Origin: PALSA-505 sp035308365
GTDB lineage: Bacteria > Actinomycetota > Actinomycetes > Streptosporangiales > Streptosporangiaceae
Assembly (NCBI GenBank): GCA_035308365.1
Contig: DATGGU010000014.1
Coordinates: 1-25,016 of the forward strand
DNA length: 25,016 nucleotides
Direction of reading: 5' to 3'
In this document: positions 1 through 7,021 of the stretch, one piece after another
How the letters are laid out: each line of letters opens with the position of its first letter
Numbering within the stretch: the stretch's first letter is position 1
Program-made: the position numbers and the translations under genes
The notes under the pieces: generated by a model
The model's database searches: none
The model's input: only the letters and a program-made list of their open reading frames with translations
What the model was told of the DNA's origin: nothing

Positions 1-2
1 AC

Positions 3-71
3 TCCGTCATCCTGGTCAGGCGCGACCCCGGCCTGGCCGACCGGGTCGGCTCGATCGTCGCCGACGAGTAG
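3..71 (+). CDS. C-terminal tail of an unidentified protein (5' end outside window)
   Basis: The frame starting at base 3 is open from the window edge and encodes 22 residues, SVILVRRDPGLADRVGSIVADE, before a TAG stop at 69-71. Codon use is G/C-rich at third positions, as expected for a real gene here. Too little is visible to assign a family. No T-rich terminator hairpin follows. The next 130 bases (72-202) contain nothing I can assign. Confidence 0.4.
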   Translation, partial: SVILVRRDPGLADRVGSIVADE

Positions 72-202
72 CTGAGAGGAAAAGATTTTCTCCATTACGG
101 CGCAAGCTGACCAATCGCGCCGGCCAGCCACGAACAGCCAGACCCAACTACCCCGCTACCTTCACAGTCCGGGAAGAAGCTAGGCCATGGCTTCCTCATG
201 GG

Positions 203-397
203 TCATCCCACCCGGGCGCCGGCAGCGACCCACTGCTCGTACCCGGCGATGGCCGCGTTGGTCCCGGCCTGACTCAGCTCGTCCGGCGTCGCGCGGTCCG
301 TCAGGGCTTTCAGGGTGCGGTATTCATGCATGGGAACCACGACACCGGTTTCGCCGCCGAGATGGATGACGTCGTGCTCTGACGATTGATCACGCAC
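203..397 (-). pseudogene. Phd/YefM-type antitoxin remnant
   Basis: This 64-residue reading frame begins at a GTG. Its segment VVVPMHEYRTLKALTDRA resembles the middle of Phd/YefM antitoxins, in which a V-x-V-P-x-x-E-Y-R-x-L-K-A-L stretch closes the DNA-binding/dimerisation domain. The following region (DELSQAG...AIAGYEQWVAAGA) resembles the helical linker of such antitoxins. The N-terminal strand-helix that normally starts these proteins is missing: the frame continues upstream without a plausible start or family match. The usual C-terminal toxin-binding tail is also cut off by the stop, and no toxin gene lies beside it. I therefore read it as a decayed antitoxin gene. The assignment rests on motif memory; a small unrelated ORF is the alternative. 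Confidence 0.35.
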
Positions 398-481
398 GAG
401 GCGTGGTATAGCTACTAGAGACGCGGGGTGACCATCGCACGCAATTAGAGCATCCGTTCGATAATGAACATGGGGGATGAA

Positions 482-2074
482 ATGAGACGGTTGCCGACCG
501 TAGTTCTCCTCTCCGGGCCTATCGGCGCTGGCAAGACGGTTCTTGCCGAACGCTTAGCCCGCAGGTACGGCGGTGACCATGTCCGTACGTCTGCACTCAT
601 CGCCGCGTCCTCCAGCGGCCACCCGAGTCGTATCGATCTGCAAAGGGCCGGGCTGGGCGCTGTCTTCCAACAGGGCGAATGGCTTGCTGAAGCCCTAAGC
701 GAAAGGGTCACCGCTGCTGCCAGTGGCTTAGTCATCATTGATTCCGTGCGAACTTTGGAACAAGTTCAAGCGTGCAGGCGCGCTCTCACCGCCCCCCATC
801 GTGTTGTTCATGTCCATCTGACAGCCCAACCCGGTCTGCTTGCTGAAAGATTCACATGTCGGCTTAGGAAAGAAGACGCCGGGCTATCCTGGCAGCAAGC
901 GATGCAATCCCCTAACGAAGTGGCAGTCGCTACGCTAGCGGAGATCGCGGACTTCATGGTTGACACTACTCCGCTCACACCGGCCGACGTCGCTGTGCTG
1001 GTGAGCGCGTATGTGCATCCGCAGATACGTCGCTCGCCAAACGTTGATGTACTTGTTGGTGGCCAGTGGGGCAGTGAAGGAAAAGGTAATATCGCGTTCG
1101 CGCTGGCTCCGGAATACGATCTTCTGGTCCGGGTTGGCGCACCGAATGCAGGCCATAAGGTACGCTGTCACAATGGTGAAATTTATACGCACCGCCAACT
1201 CCCGAGTGGGACACGTGCAACAGGCGCGCCCGTACTGCTTGGACCAGGAACCATTTTGGACGTCAACATTCTCCGTCAGGAGATAAGCGATTGCAACCTG
1301 TCTCCTGAGCGATTGACTATTGATCCACGCGCTCTCATCATTGAAGATGAAGATGTCAGGCAGGAAGCAGAGCTGAAAAAGGCCATCGGATCAACTGGGA
1401 CAGGCGGTGGAGCAGCCGCGGCGCGGCGCGTCATGAGTCGTGACGAAGCCAGGCCGGTGCGGACTGCTCAAGACATACCTGATCTGGCACCGTATATCGG
1501 CGACTCCGCCGAGATCCTTGACCATATAGGAGCACACGGAACGATTTTCATTGAAGGTACCCAAGGAACAGGCCTGAGCATCCTCCACGGCTCCTTCCCG
1601 CATGTGACTTCACGAGACACTACCATAGGTACCCTGCTTGCGGATGTAGGCATAGCGCCGCAATCGGTCCGGCATGTTCTCACAGTCTTCCGCACGTACC
1701 CGATACGGGTTGGCGGTCAATCGGGACCCATGGGACGGGAAATCACCTGGCACACGGTTGCAGAGCGTTCAGGCATACCCGTTGACGAACTACTATCCTT
1801 GGAACGGGGCTCGGTATCGCACAACCAGCGCCGGGTGGCCGAGTTCGACTGGGAGCAACTAGTGTCTTCTGTGCGGCTGAACGGTACGACTGACATAGTA
1901 CTGACGTTCGCCGACTATCTTGACGCTCGTAACCGGTCGGCGCGTCGCCTTGAACAGCTAACCCCAGCAACGCTACGCTTTGTGGAAGACATCGAGATGG
2001 TAACGCATCTTCCAGTATCCTTTATCTCTGCAAATTTCGATGAGAGAGGCCCCATAGACCGGAGGCAGTGGTAA
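482..2074 (+). CDS. P-loop nucleotide kinase fused to a PurZ-like adenylosuccinate synthetase homologue
   Basis: Two domains are visible in 530 residues. Residues 5-178 form a P-loop kinase-like domain with Walker A GPIGAGKT at 12-19 and a hydrophobic strand ending in Asp (LVIID) near 83-87. Residues 188-530 match the adenylosuccinate synthetase fold: GGQWGSEGKG (193-202), NAGH (222-225, His225 equivalent to the catalytic His), RQLPSG (238-243), LGPGTILD (253-260), a Gly-rich STGTGGG loop, IEGTQGTGLSILHGSFPHVT near 357-376, RTYPIRVGG and LTFADYLDAR. Ser198 replaces the catalytic Asp of PurA, as in phage PurZ, which condenses dGMP with aspartate using ATP. The synthetase part is about 340 residues, shorter than PurA (about 430) and close to PurZ. 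ATGs at 464, 470 and 482 are in frame; GGGGGA at 472-477 favours 482, and GATAAT at 460-465 may be a -10 box. Codon use is more A/T-rich than in neighbouring regions, suggesting transfer. Substrate is inferred. Confidence 0.85.
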   Translation: MRRLPTVVLLSGPIGAGKTVLAERLARRYGGDHVRTSALIAASSSGHPSRIDLQRAGLGAVFQQGEWLAEALSERVTAAASGLVIIDSVRTLEQVQACRRALTAPHRVVHVHLTAQPGLLAERFTCRLRKEDAGLSWQQAMQSPNEVAVATLAEIADFMVDTTPLTPADVAVLVSAYVHPQIRRSPNVDVLVGGQWGSEGKGNIAFALAPEYDLLVRVGAPNAGHKVRCHNGEIYTHRQLPSGTRATGAPVLLGPGTILDVNILRQEISDCNLSPERLTIDPRALIIEDEDVRQEAELKKAIGSTGTGGGAAAARRVMSRDEARPVRTAQDIPDLAPYIGDSAEILDHIGAHGTIFIEGTQGTGLSILHGSFPHVTSRDTTIGTLLADVGIAPQSVRHVLTVFRTYPIRVGGQSGPMGREITWHTVAERSGIPVDELLSLERGSVSHNQRRVAEFDWEQLVSSVRLNGTTDIVLTFADYLDARNRSARRLEQLTPATLRFVEDIEMVTHLPVSFISANFDERGPIDRRQW

Positions 2075-2078
2075 GAAG

Positions 2079-2846
2079 GTGCGGCATAATTTCGTTAATG
2101 ACATCGGTGACTACGCAAAGTACGCACTACTCCGAGCGTTCTGCGTGAATGCGCATCCACCGCTCAAGCTTGGCGTCATTTGGTATCTCACAGACCACGA
2201 AGAACAAAACACCGATGGCCGCAGACGACCACACTTGTCGAATGATGGCTGGGATACCGTTGATCCCGAGCTACTCCTGCAGATGCGAGCCATAGAGTCA
2301 CAGCTACAAGGCATCGCTGATCTCCATTTGAATCTTATAGAGCAATCTGAGGTTCTGCCGCCGGATACCGTCTACTTCAGCAAACCGCTGCCGGCTTTCA
2401 CAGGATCTTATAGCCAACGAATTGCTCAACGTGCAGAATGGTTTGCGAACGCCAAGCAAGCAACCGCTGGCTGCAATCTCCTGTTTCTTGACCCCGACAA
2501 TGGACTTGAGGTGAAGTCGGTTCGTCCAGGCTCACGATTCGCTGGAAAGTATGTAACCCTACCCGAGATAGCGGAACTCACGGCAGATGGGGCCTTGGTT
2601 ATTCTTTACCAGCACTGCGATCGTTCGCCATGGCGAGCCCAAAGGGCAAAGATCCATGACCAGCTAGTGGCCGGAATTGGTCCGCAGCTTTATATTCGTT
2701 CAGTTCGCTTCGGGGCCTTCGGTGCGCGAGCATTCTTTTGCCTTACTACCGACCCCACGATGGCAACTATCATTAATATCGGGCTGGACACACTCGCCAA
2801 ACGAGTCGCCAATTGGGATAGAGTACATACGTTTCGCTTTGAGTGA
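2079..2846 (+). CDS. Conserved protein of unknown function with DPDNG motif
   Basis: This 255-residue protein starts at GTG 2079, only 4 nt after the stop of the kinase-synthetase gene, so the two are almost certainly cotranscribed. The start fits the family's usual opening (MRHNFVNDIGDYAKYALLR). Other blocks I recognise from this widespread uncharacterised family are LGVIWYLTDHEEQNTDGR (31-48), FLDPDNGLE (136-144), KYVTLPEI (157-164) and VILYQHCDRS (174-183). The DPDNG block after a hydrophobic strand recalls the motif IV acidic loop of some nucleic-acid methyltransferases or nucleases, but no SAM-binding Gly-rich motif is evident and I do not assign an activity. Codon use resembles the upstream gene and differs from the 70% G+C neighbours. 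A GGAGG at 2061-2065 lies rather far from the start; translational coupling is likely. It ends 57 nt from the convergent MazG-like gene. Confidence 0.75.
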   Translation: MRHNFVNDIGDYAKYALLRAFCVNAHPPLKLGVIWYLTDHEEQNTDGRRRPHLSNDGWDTVDPELLLQMRAIESQLQGIADLHLNLIEQSEVLPPDTVYFSKPLPAFTGSYSQRIAQRAEWFANAKQATAGCNLLFLDPDNGLEVKSVRPGSRFAGKYVTLPEIAELTADGALVILYQHCDRSPWRAQRAKIHDQLVAGIGPQLYIRSVRFGAFGARAFFCLTTDPTMATIINIGLDTLAKRVANWDRVHTFRFE

Positions 2847-2903
2847 AAGGCGAGATCAGAGCTCCGGTCGCGTTGCTCCGATAGGTATCTAGGCACACAG
2901 GAC

Positions 2904-3374
2904 TTAAACTGGCATCGGCGGCTGGAGTTTCAGGACACCCGCAACGTCTGGCGGGAAGTATTGGTCGGACTTAATTACCTTTCCATCGTCGCGAATGAGT
3001 GGCCTGCCTTTGGCGTCCAGCTTACTCATATTTGACCGGTGCACTTCCCTCATAACCCTATCAAGGTCGATGCCGTATGTGATGGCCGTACCATAGACAA
3101 CGCACACGATGTCAGCCAGCGCATCGGCGATTCCTATCAGATCCGCATTTGACACGGCATCGATGAACTCGCCGACCTCCTCTTCCAGAAGTGCTATCCG
3201 GAGCTTTGCCAGTGATTCTGCAATTTCAACGTTCGGTAGCGCCTGACGTGGAAGGTCGAATGCGCGATGAAACGCGAGCAGAGCCGCAAGTGGGCCGGAT
3301 TGCTGACTAGGCTCCGTCGCATCGGCCCTCCTAAGTCGGTCCTGCGCAATTTGGTATGACTTTGAGTGGCTCAT
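2904..3374 (-). CDS. MazG-like all-alpha NTP pyrophosphohydrolase
   Basis: This 156-residue protein belongs to the all-alpha NTP pyrophosphohydrolase superfamily (MazG, phosphoribosyl-ATP pyrophosphohydrolase-like), which releases pyrophosphate from (d)NTPs. The metal-binding EExxE motif is E65-E66-V-G-E69. The second acidic helix reads IADALADIVCVVYGTA (82-97), with Asp84 and Asp88; the Glu of the classical ExxD is Ala85, a pattern I recall from a phage-rich subgroup. VHRSNMSKLD (111-120) and DDGKVIKSDQYFPP (129-142) are typical of that subgroup. The ATG at 3374 is preceded by GGAGGG (complement of 3381-3386) and TATAGT (3387-3392). It converges on the kinase-synthetase operon. If substrates match the context, it would supply dGMP from dGTP, as MazZ does for PurZ; that is inference. 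Confidence 0.85.
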   Translation of the reverse strand: MSHSKSYQIAQDRLRRADATEPSQQSGPLAALLAFHRAFDLPRQALPNVEIAESLAKLRIALLEEEVGEFIDAVSNADLIGIADALADIVCVVYGTAITYGIDLDRVMREVHRSNMSKLDAKGRPLIRDDGKVIKSDQYFPPDVAGVLKLQPPMPV

Positions 3375-3386
3375 TCGCTACCCTCC

Positions 3387-3392
3387 ACTATA
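3387..3392 (-). promoter_or_regulatory. -10 box of the MazG-like gene
   Basis: On the minus strand TATAGT lies directly before GGAGGG and 12 nt before the ATG. A weak TTGTGC about 19 nt further upstream could act as -35. If transcription starts 6-7 nt after the box, the leader would be only a few bases and the Shine-Dalgarno would be mostly untranscribed, so either the gene is nearly leaderless or the real promoter lies higher. Confidence 0.35.
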
Positions 3393-3652
3393 AGCTACCT
3401 GTGACATCACTGCACAAACGTCGCGTAGCAGCGGCCCCTTGACCGGAGACAGACGGTAGCGCACCGCGGCTGTGAATCGCTACGTGGATAAGTGGTATTA
3501 TTCTGTGGACAGCTTCTTAACGTGAAAAGTTGCCTTGTGGAGTGAGGAGTTGATCTGGCTGCTAGGGCCGATACTCCAACATGTGCAAATCCAGTTTGCC
3601 TGTGGATGACGGAGGACGTGAAAAGAGGTCAGCTTTAAGCTGAACCTGGGAC
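3393..3652. other. Intergenic stretch without recognisable gene
   Basis: Between the MazG-like promoter and the decayed TPR-DUF397 gene I see no credible coding sequence. A 120-residue minus-strand frame crosses part of it but has no family resemblance and overlaps the remnant in another frame. Base composition is mixed and lower in G+C than the following region, so this probably marks the right edge of the acquired island. Confidence 0.4.
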
Positions 3653-3895
3653 TCAGGCAGGCGCCGGCCCCGTCTTTATCCCCGCGACGAGCGCAGACCA
3701 TTCGGACCGGGTGAAGCCGAGCACCGGGCCGCCGGGATCCTTGCGCACGACGATCAGCCCGGCGTGGCAGGCCAGCGCCTGGCCGAGGTGGCTGGCGGCC
3801 TGGTGATAGCGGCCCCGCCGGGCGCTGCCGATGCCGAGGTTGTTCTGCGCGTGGCCCCACCGGCCTGCCCCAGTGCGCGAACTACCCCCAAAACC
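3653..3895 (-). pseudogene. Decayed TPR / DUF397 gene fragment
   Basis: A minus-strand frame ending in TGA at 3653-3655 reads AQNNLGIGSARRGRYHQAA and SHLGQALA, a tetratricopeptide-type repeat as found in actinobacterial NB-ARC/TPR regulators (consensus ALNNLG...LGRYEEA...HLEQALA). It is followed immediately by VVRKDPGGPVLGFTRSEW and SALVAGIKTG, the C-terminal half of a DUF397 protein, usually a separate ~70-residue product beside an XRE regulator. The two halves do not normally occur joined like this. Upstream of the TPR the frame has no start or family match. The simplest reading is a deletion that fused two broken genes. Confidence 0.5.
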
Positions 3896-3985
3896 TGTGA
3901 CGTGCGCTACGCCCTGAGGACACGTGGCGGGCTGGCCGGGTGGCGCGATCACGCCCACCCGGCCATGGGGTGAGGCCGTTCCTCG

Positions 3986-4645
3986 TTACTTCCTGCGGGC
4001 AAGGGTCAGGCCGTCGCCGATCGGCAGCATGACCAGTTCGACCCGCTTGTCGGCGACCGCGTGATCGTTGAAGTCGCGGATACCCTGCACGGTGGCGTCC
4101 GTGATGGACTCGATGACCACGCGGCCGTGCGAGAACGTGTTGTCCACCAGGATCACGCCGCCCGGCCGGATCCTGGGCACGATCTCCTCCCAGTAGCCGA
4201 TGTAGCCGGGCTTGTCCGCGTCGATGAACGCGATGTCGAACGCCGCGTCGGTGGGCAGCGCCTGCAGTGAGTCGAGGCCGGGGCCGATCCGCAGCTCGAT
4301 CCGGCCGGCCAGGCCGGCTTTGTCCCAGTAGGCGCGCGCCAGCGACGTCCATTCCTCGCTGACATCAAAGCAGATGAGCTGGCCGCCGGGGCCGAGTCCG
4401 CGGGCGATGCAGATGGAGGAGTAGCCGGTGAAGGTGCCGACCTCGATGCCGCGCCTGGCACCGGACAACTGGGTCAGCAGGGTCATGAACGTGCCCTGCT
4501 CCGGGCCGATCTGCATGCCCACGGCGTCCGGGAACCGGCGCGCCGTCTCATCGGCCAGGGCGGCGAGCACCTCGTCCACCGGGCTGCTGTGCGCGATCAG
4601 GTAGTCGTGAAGTTCCGGGCTCAGTTGCTCCGTGCTGCGCGTCAT
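3986..4645 (-). CDS. SAM-dependent O-methyltransferase (catechol-OMT-like, class I)
   Basis: This 219-residue protein is full length for the bacterial O-methyltransferase family related to caffeoyl-CoA/catechol O-methyltransferases, which transfer methyl from SAM to a hydroxyl group with a divalent metal. Visible motifs are the SAM-binding motif I EVGTFTGYSS (68-77), the acidic end of strand 2 in FDVSEEW (93-99), FIDADKPGY (140-148) and VDNT (167-170). The likely metal ligands are Asp142, Asp168 and Asn169. The substrate cannot be told. The start is ATG 4645. TACGCT ends 6 nt before it, suggesting a leaderless transcript, so it may be transcribed separately from the membrane-protein gene 46 nt upstream. 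Confidence 0.9.
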   Translation of the reverse strand: MTRSTEQLSPELHDYLIAHSSPVDEVLAALADETARRFPDAVGMQIGPEQGTFMTLLTQLSGARRGIEVGTFTGYSSICIARGLGPGGQLICFDVSEEWTSLARAYWDKAGLAGRIELRIGPGLDSLQALPTDAAFDIAFIDADKPGYIGYWEEIVPRIRPGGVILVDNTFSHGRVVIESITDATVQGIRDFNDHAVADKRVELVMLPIGDGLTLARRK

Positions 4646-4651
4646 CTGACG

Positions 4652-4657
4652 AGCGTA
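4652..4657 (-). promoter_or_regulatory. -10 box of the O-methyltransferase gene (probably leaderless)
   Basis: TACGCT on the minus strand fits TANNNT and is separated from the ATG by six bases (CGTCAG), placing the transcription start at or next to the start codon. No convincing -35 hexamer is visible, which is common in actinomycete promoters. Confidence 0.35.
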
Positions 4658-4691
4658 ACGACCAGACAGCTCAGCCGGGCCGGCCGGGGTG

Positions 4692-6341
4692 CTACGGGCT
4701 GACCTGCAGCGAGTGCAGCTCGGCGGTGATGTTGGGCAGCAGCGAGCTGACGTCGCTGGGGATGCTCATGAAGAAGACCGAGGGAACGGCGGCGTGGCCG
4801 GTGTCCACCACCACGACCACGTCGGTGTCGTGGGTGGCCTTCACGCCCGCCACCGAGAAGTGCGGGGTGAACCCGATCAGCCAGCCGGGCCGTCCCCCGA
4901 TGGTGACCGACTGCGAGGCGATCCCGGGCGCGCTGGTGCCCGCCGGGTACTCCTTGGCCAGGATTACGTTGTCCACGACGCCAACCGCGTACTGCCTGAG
5001 CTGGCTCGGCCCGGTGTAGCTGACGCCGACATCCGACCCGGGCCGCCCGGCCAGTACATCGGCCGTCCAGTCCGCCGTCTTCCCGTTCTGGGTGAACTTG
5101 TCACTGATCACCTGCTGGCCGGCCGCGAAGTCGCCCTGGGCGAACAGGCTGGTTGGCACCGGCGTCCACGGGCCACCGAGCTTGTCCCAGGACAGGCCGT
5201 CGGCGGAGGTGCGGCCGGTCACCGGGGACGGCGATCCGGAGAAGGTCAGCGATTTCGGCAGCAGGACGCCGTCGCCCGAGCCACCCGAGGCGGCCGGTGA
5301 AGAGCCGCCGGTGAGCAGGAAGCCGGCGGCGATCCCGCCGGCGGCGATCCCCACCACGACGCCCGCCGCCACCCATGGGAGCCACTTGCGCCCCCGCTTG
5401 CCCGGAAGGGCCTGGCGCGGGGGAGCAGCCGGGTAACCGGGGGCACCTGGGTAACCGCCCTGCGGCACCTGGCCGGGATATGCGGGTGGCCCCGGCTGAA
5501 ACCGGCCCGGCCCCTGCCGAAACTGCCCGGGCCCCGGCGGCTGGTTCGGGACCGTTGGCTGGTTCGGGACCGGCGGCTGGTTCGGGACCGGCGGCTGATT
5601 CGGGACCGGCGGCTGATTCGGGGCCGGTGGCTGGTTCGGGGCCGGTGGCTGACTCGGGAAGTACCCAGGCTGGTACTTGTACCACGGCTGGGTCTGGTAC
5701 ATCGGCTGCGTGGGATAGCCCTGCTGCACCTGGTTCCCGGCCTGCTGCCCGGGGTATCCCGGCTGCTGCCCTTGATATCCAGGTTGCTGTCCTTGATATC
5801 CCGGCTGGGAGCTCGGATACCCAGGCTGGCTCTGCGCATACCCGGGCTGGCCCTGCGGATACCCAGGCTGGCCCTGCGGATACCCGGGCTGGCCCTGCGG
5901 ATAGCCGGGCTGGCCAAGGTAAGCCCCGGGCTGCTGGCCCGGGTACGCAGGCTGCCCCGGATAACCCGGCTGACCTTGCGGATACCCGGGCTGGCCAGGG
6001 TAAGCCCCGGGCTGCTGACGCTGGTATCCCGGTGGTCCGGGATACCCCGGCTGATTCTGGTACCCCGTCTGCTGTGGTCCCGGCTGACCGGAATAGCCGG
6101 GCTGCCCAGGCTGGCCCTGCTCTCCGGACCGCTGCTCCCGGTACTCAGGCTGGCCGCGGTACTCAGGCTGGCCCTGGGAACCGGGTTGAGGTCCCTGGTA
6201 CCCAGGTTGAGATCCCTGATATTCGGGCTGTGGCGGATGGCTGGGCTGGTCCTGCGCCGGGTAACCGGGCTGGGTGGGGGGCCCAGGCGGGCTGGCCGGT
6301 TCCGGTCCTTGCCAGTGATCGTGGTCGCTGCCCTCGGGCAT
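4692..6341 (-). CDS. Single-pass membrane protein with long Pro/Gln/Gly/Tyr-rich N-terminal repeat region
   Basis: The protein has 549 residues from ATG 6341. Residues 1 to about 310 are low complexity: many GYPGQ/PGYPQGQ-type units, then about seven PNQPP(V/A) units. A basic GKRGRKW precedes one transmembrane helix (WLPWVAAGVVVGIAAGG, about 318-345). The ~200-residue C-terminal part has no recognised family; it has strand-like segments, including VTIGGRPGWLIGF and DVVVVVDTG, and is probably extracellular. The Pro/Gln/Tyr-rich cytoplasmic tail plus one helix resembles actinobacterial cell-envelope proteins whose tails bind partners or cluster. Longer upstream frame exists, but the 6341 start is favoured because TACAAT lies 7 nt before it and the upstream part is Arg/Gly noise overlapping the TetR gene. 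Function unknown. Confidence 0.75.
   Translation of the reverse strand: MPEGSDHDHWQGPEPASPPGPPTQPGYPAQDQPSHPPQPEYQGSQPGYQGPQPGSQGQPEYRGQPEYREQRSGEQGQPGQPGYSGQPGPQQTGYQNQPGYPGPPGYQRQQPGAYPGQPGYPQGQPGYPGQPAYPGQQPGAYLGQPGYPQGQPGYPQGQPGYPQGQPGYAQSQPGYPSSQPGYQGQQPGYQGQQPGYPGQQAGNQVQQGYPTQPMYQTQPWYKYQPGYFPSQPPAPNQPPAPNQPPVPNQPPVPNQPPVPNQPTVPNQPPGPGQFRQGPGRFQPGPPAYPGQVPQGGYPGAPGYPAAPPRQALPGKRGRKWLPWVAAGVVVGIAAGGIAAGFLLTGGSSPAASGGSGDGVLLPKSLTFSGSPSPVTGRTSADGLSWDKLGGPWTPVPTSLFAQGDFAAGQQVISDKFTQNGKTADWTADVLAGRPGSDVGVSYTGPSQLRQYAVGVVDNVILAKEYPAGTSAPGIASQSVTIGGRPGWLIGFTPHFSVAGVKATHDTDVVVVVDTGHAAVPSVFFMSIPSDVSSLLPNITAELHSLQVSP
5520..6290 (-). repeat. Degenerate in-frame repeats encoding GYPGQ-type and PNQPP-type units
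   Basis: Within the membrane-protein gene, short G/C-rich units recur in frame: about 5560-5660 encodes consecutive PNQPPV/PNQPPA units (18 nt each), and about 5700-6200 encodes variants of QPGYPGQ, QPGYPQG and QQPGAY (often 21-24 nt). Such runs are prone to slippage, so copy number may vary between strains. Confidence 0.7.
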
Positions 6342-6348
6342 ACGGCAG

Positions 6349-6354
6349 ATTGTA
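6349..6354 (-). promoter_or_regulatory. -10 box, leaderless promoter of the membrane-protein gene
   Basis: TACAAT on the minus strand lies 7 nt before ATG 6341, so the predicted transcription start is the A of the start codon. A CTGTCA about 19 nt further upstream could act as -35. This placement is the main reason for choosing the 6341 start. Confidence 0.5.
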
Positions 6355-6400
6355 GCGAGGTGCAAGATCGCGATGACAGCCGGCGACGAACCGCACCCGG

Positions 6401-7021
6401 TCATTCCGGCAGCGCGGACCGGCCCTTCACCAACGCCAGCACGGCCCCCTCGGCCGCCGCGGGGCTGACCTCCACTCCGCCCCCCGCCGTACCGTCGAGC
6501 AGCAGGGTCGCGTACCCGTGCGCGGTCGCCAGCACCGCCCCGGCCAGCACCGCGGCCACGCCGGGATCGTCCCCACAGACGGTCAGGACGCACGACGTGA
6601 ACAGGCTTTCCATCGGCTCGGCCGCGCGCCGCACCTCGGGGAACCTGTCCTTGTCGATGCCCGAGCGCAGCAGCGTCTCGAACAGCGGCCGGTGTGCCGT
6701 GGCGAACCGCACATAGCCCCCCGCAATCGCGGCGAGCCGCCGCTCCGGCGGGTCGCCGCCGGTCACCTCGGCGGCCAGCGCGGCCTCCAGGGTGCCCAGC
6801 GCCCGCACGGCCACCGCCGCCAGCAGCTCGTCCCGGTCGGCGAAGTGCCGGTACGGCGCGGCGACGGTCACCCCGAGGCGGCGGCTGGCCTCCGCGAGCG
6901 AAAAGTCACGCACTCCACGCTCGGCGATCAGCTCGACGGCCACGTCGATCAGGGCGGCCTTGAGATCTCCGTGGTGGTAGCGGCCCGTCCGTCCTGGCCG
7001 CTCAGAGCGGGTAGGTGACAC
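6401..7021 (-). CDS. TetR family transcriptional regulator
   Basis: This 206-residue protein has the N-terminal TetR DNA-binding domain. HHGDLKAALIDVAVELIAER is helix 1, and FSLAEASRRLGVTVAAPYRH then FADRDELLAA is the helix-turn-helix with the usual Y-R-H-F-x-D-R-D-E-L-L ending. The C-terminal half (about 80-206) is helical and ligand-specific; the effector is unknown. The start is GTG 7021 and its first 20 nt overlap the end of the SDR gene (stop at 7002-7004), so the two are translationally coupled. It probably represses the SDR-tetR unit through the palindrome at 7973-7989. Confidence 0.9.
   Translation of the reverse strand: MSPTRSERPGRTGRYHHGDLKAALIDVAVELIAERGVRDFSLAEASRRLGVTVAAPYRHFADRDELLAAVAVRALGTLEAALAAEVTGGDPPERRLAAIAGGYVRFATAHRPLFETLLRSGIDKDRFPEVRRAAEPMESLFTSCVLTVCGDDPGVAAVLAGAVLATAHGYATLLLDGTAGGGVEVSPAAAEGAVLALVKGRSALPE

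Noticed and set aside
482..3374. Ordinary housekeeping purA locus
   Set aside because: The catalytic Asp is replaced by Ser, the synthetase part is short, it is fused to a kinase, and the codon use differs from the surrounding chromosome.
3498..3860. A 120-residue minus-strand frame left of the O-methyltransferase
   Set aside because: It overlaps the TPR-DUF397 remnant in a different frame and has no recognisable domain.
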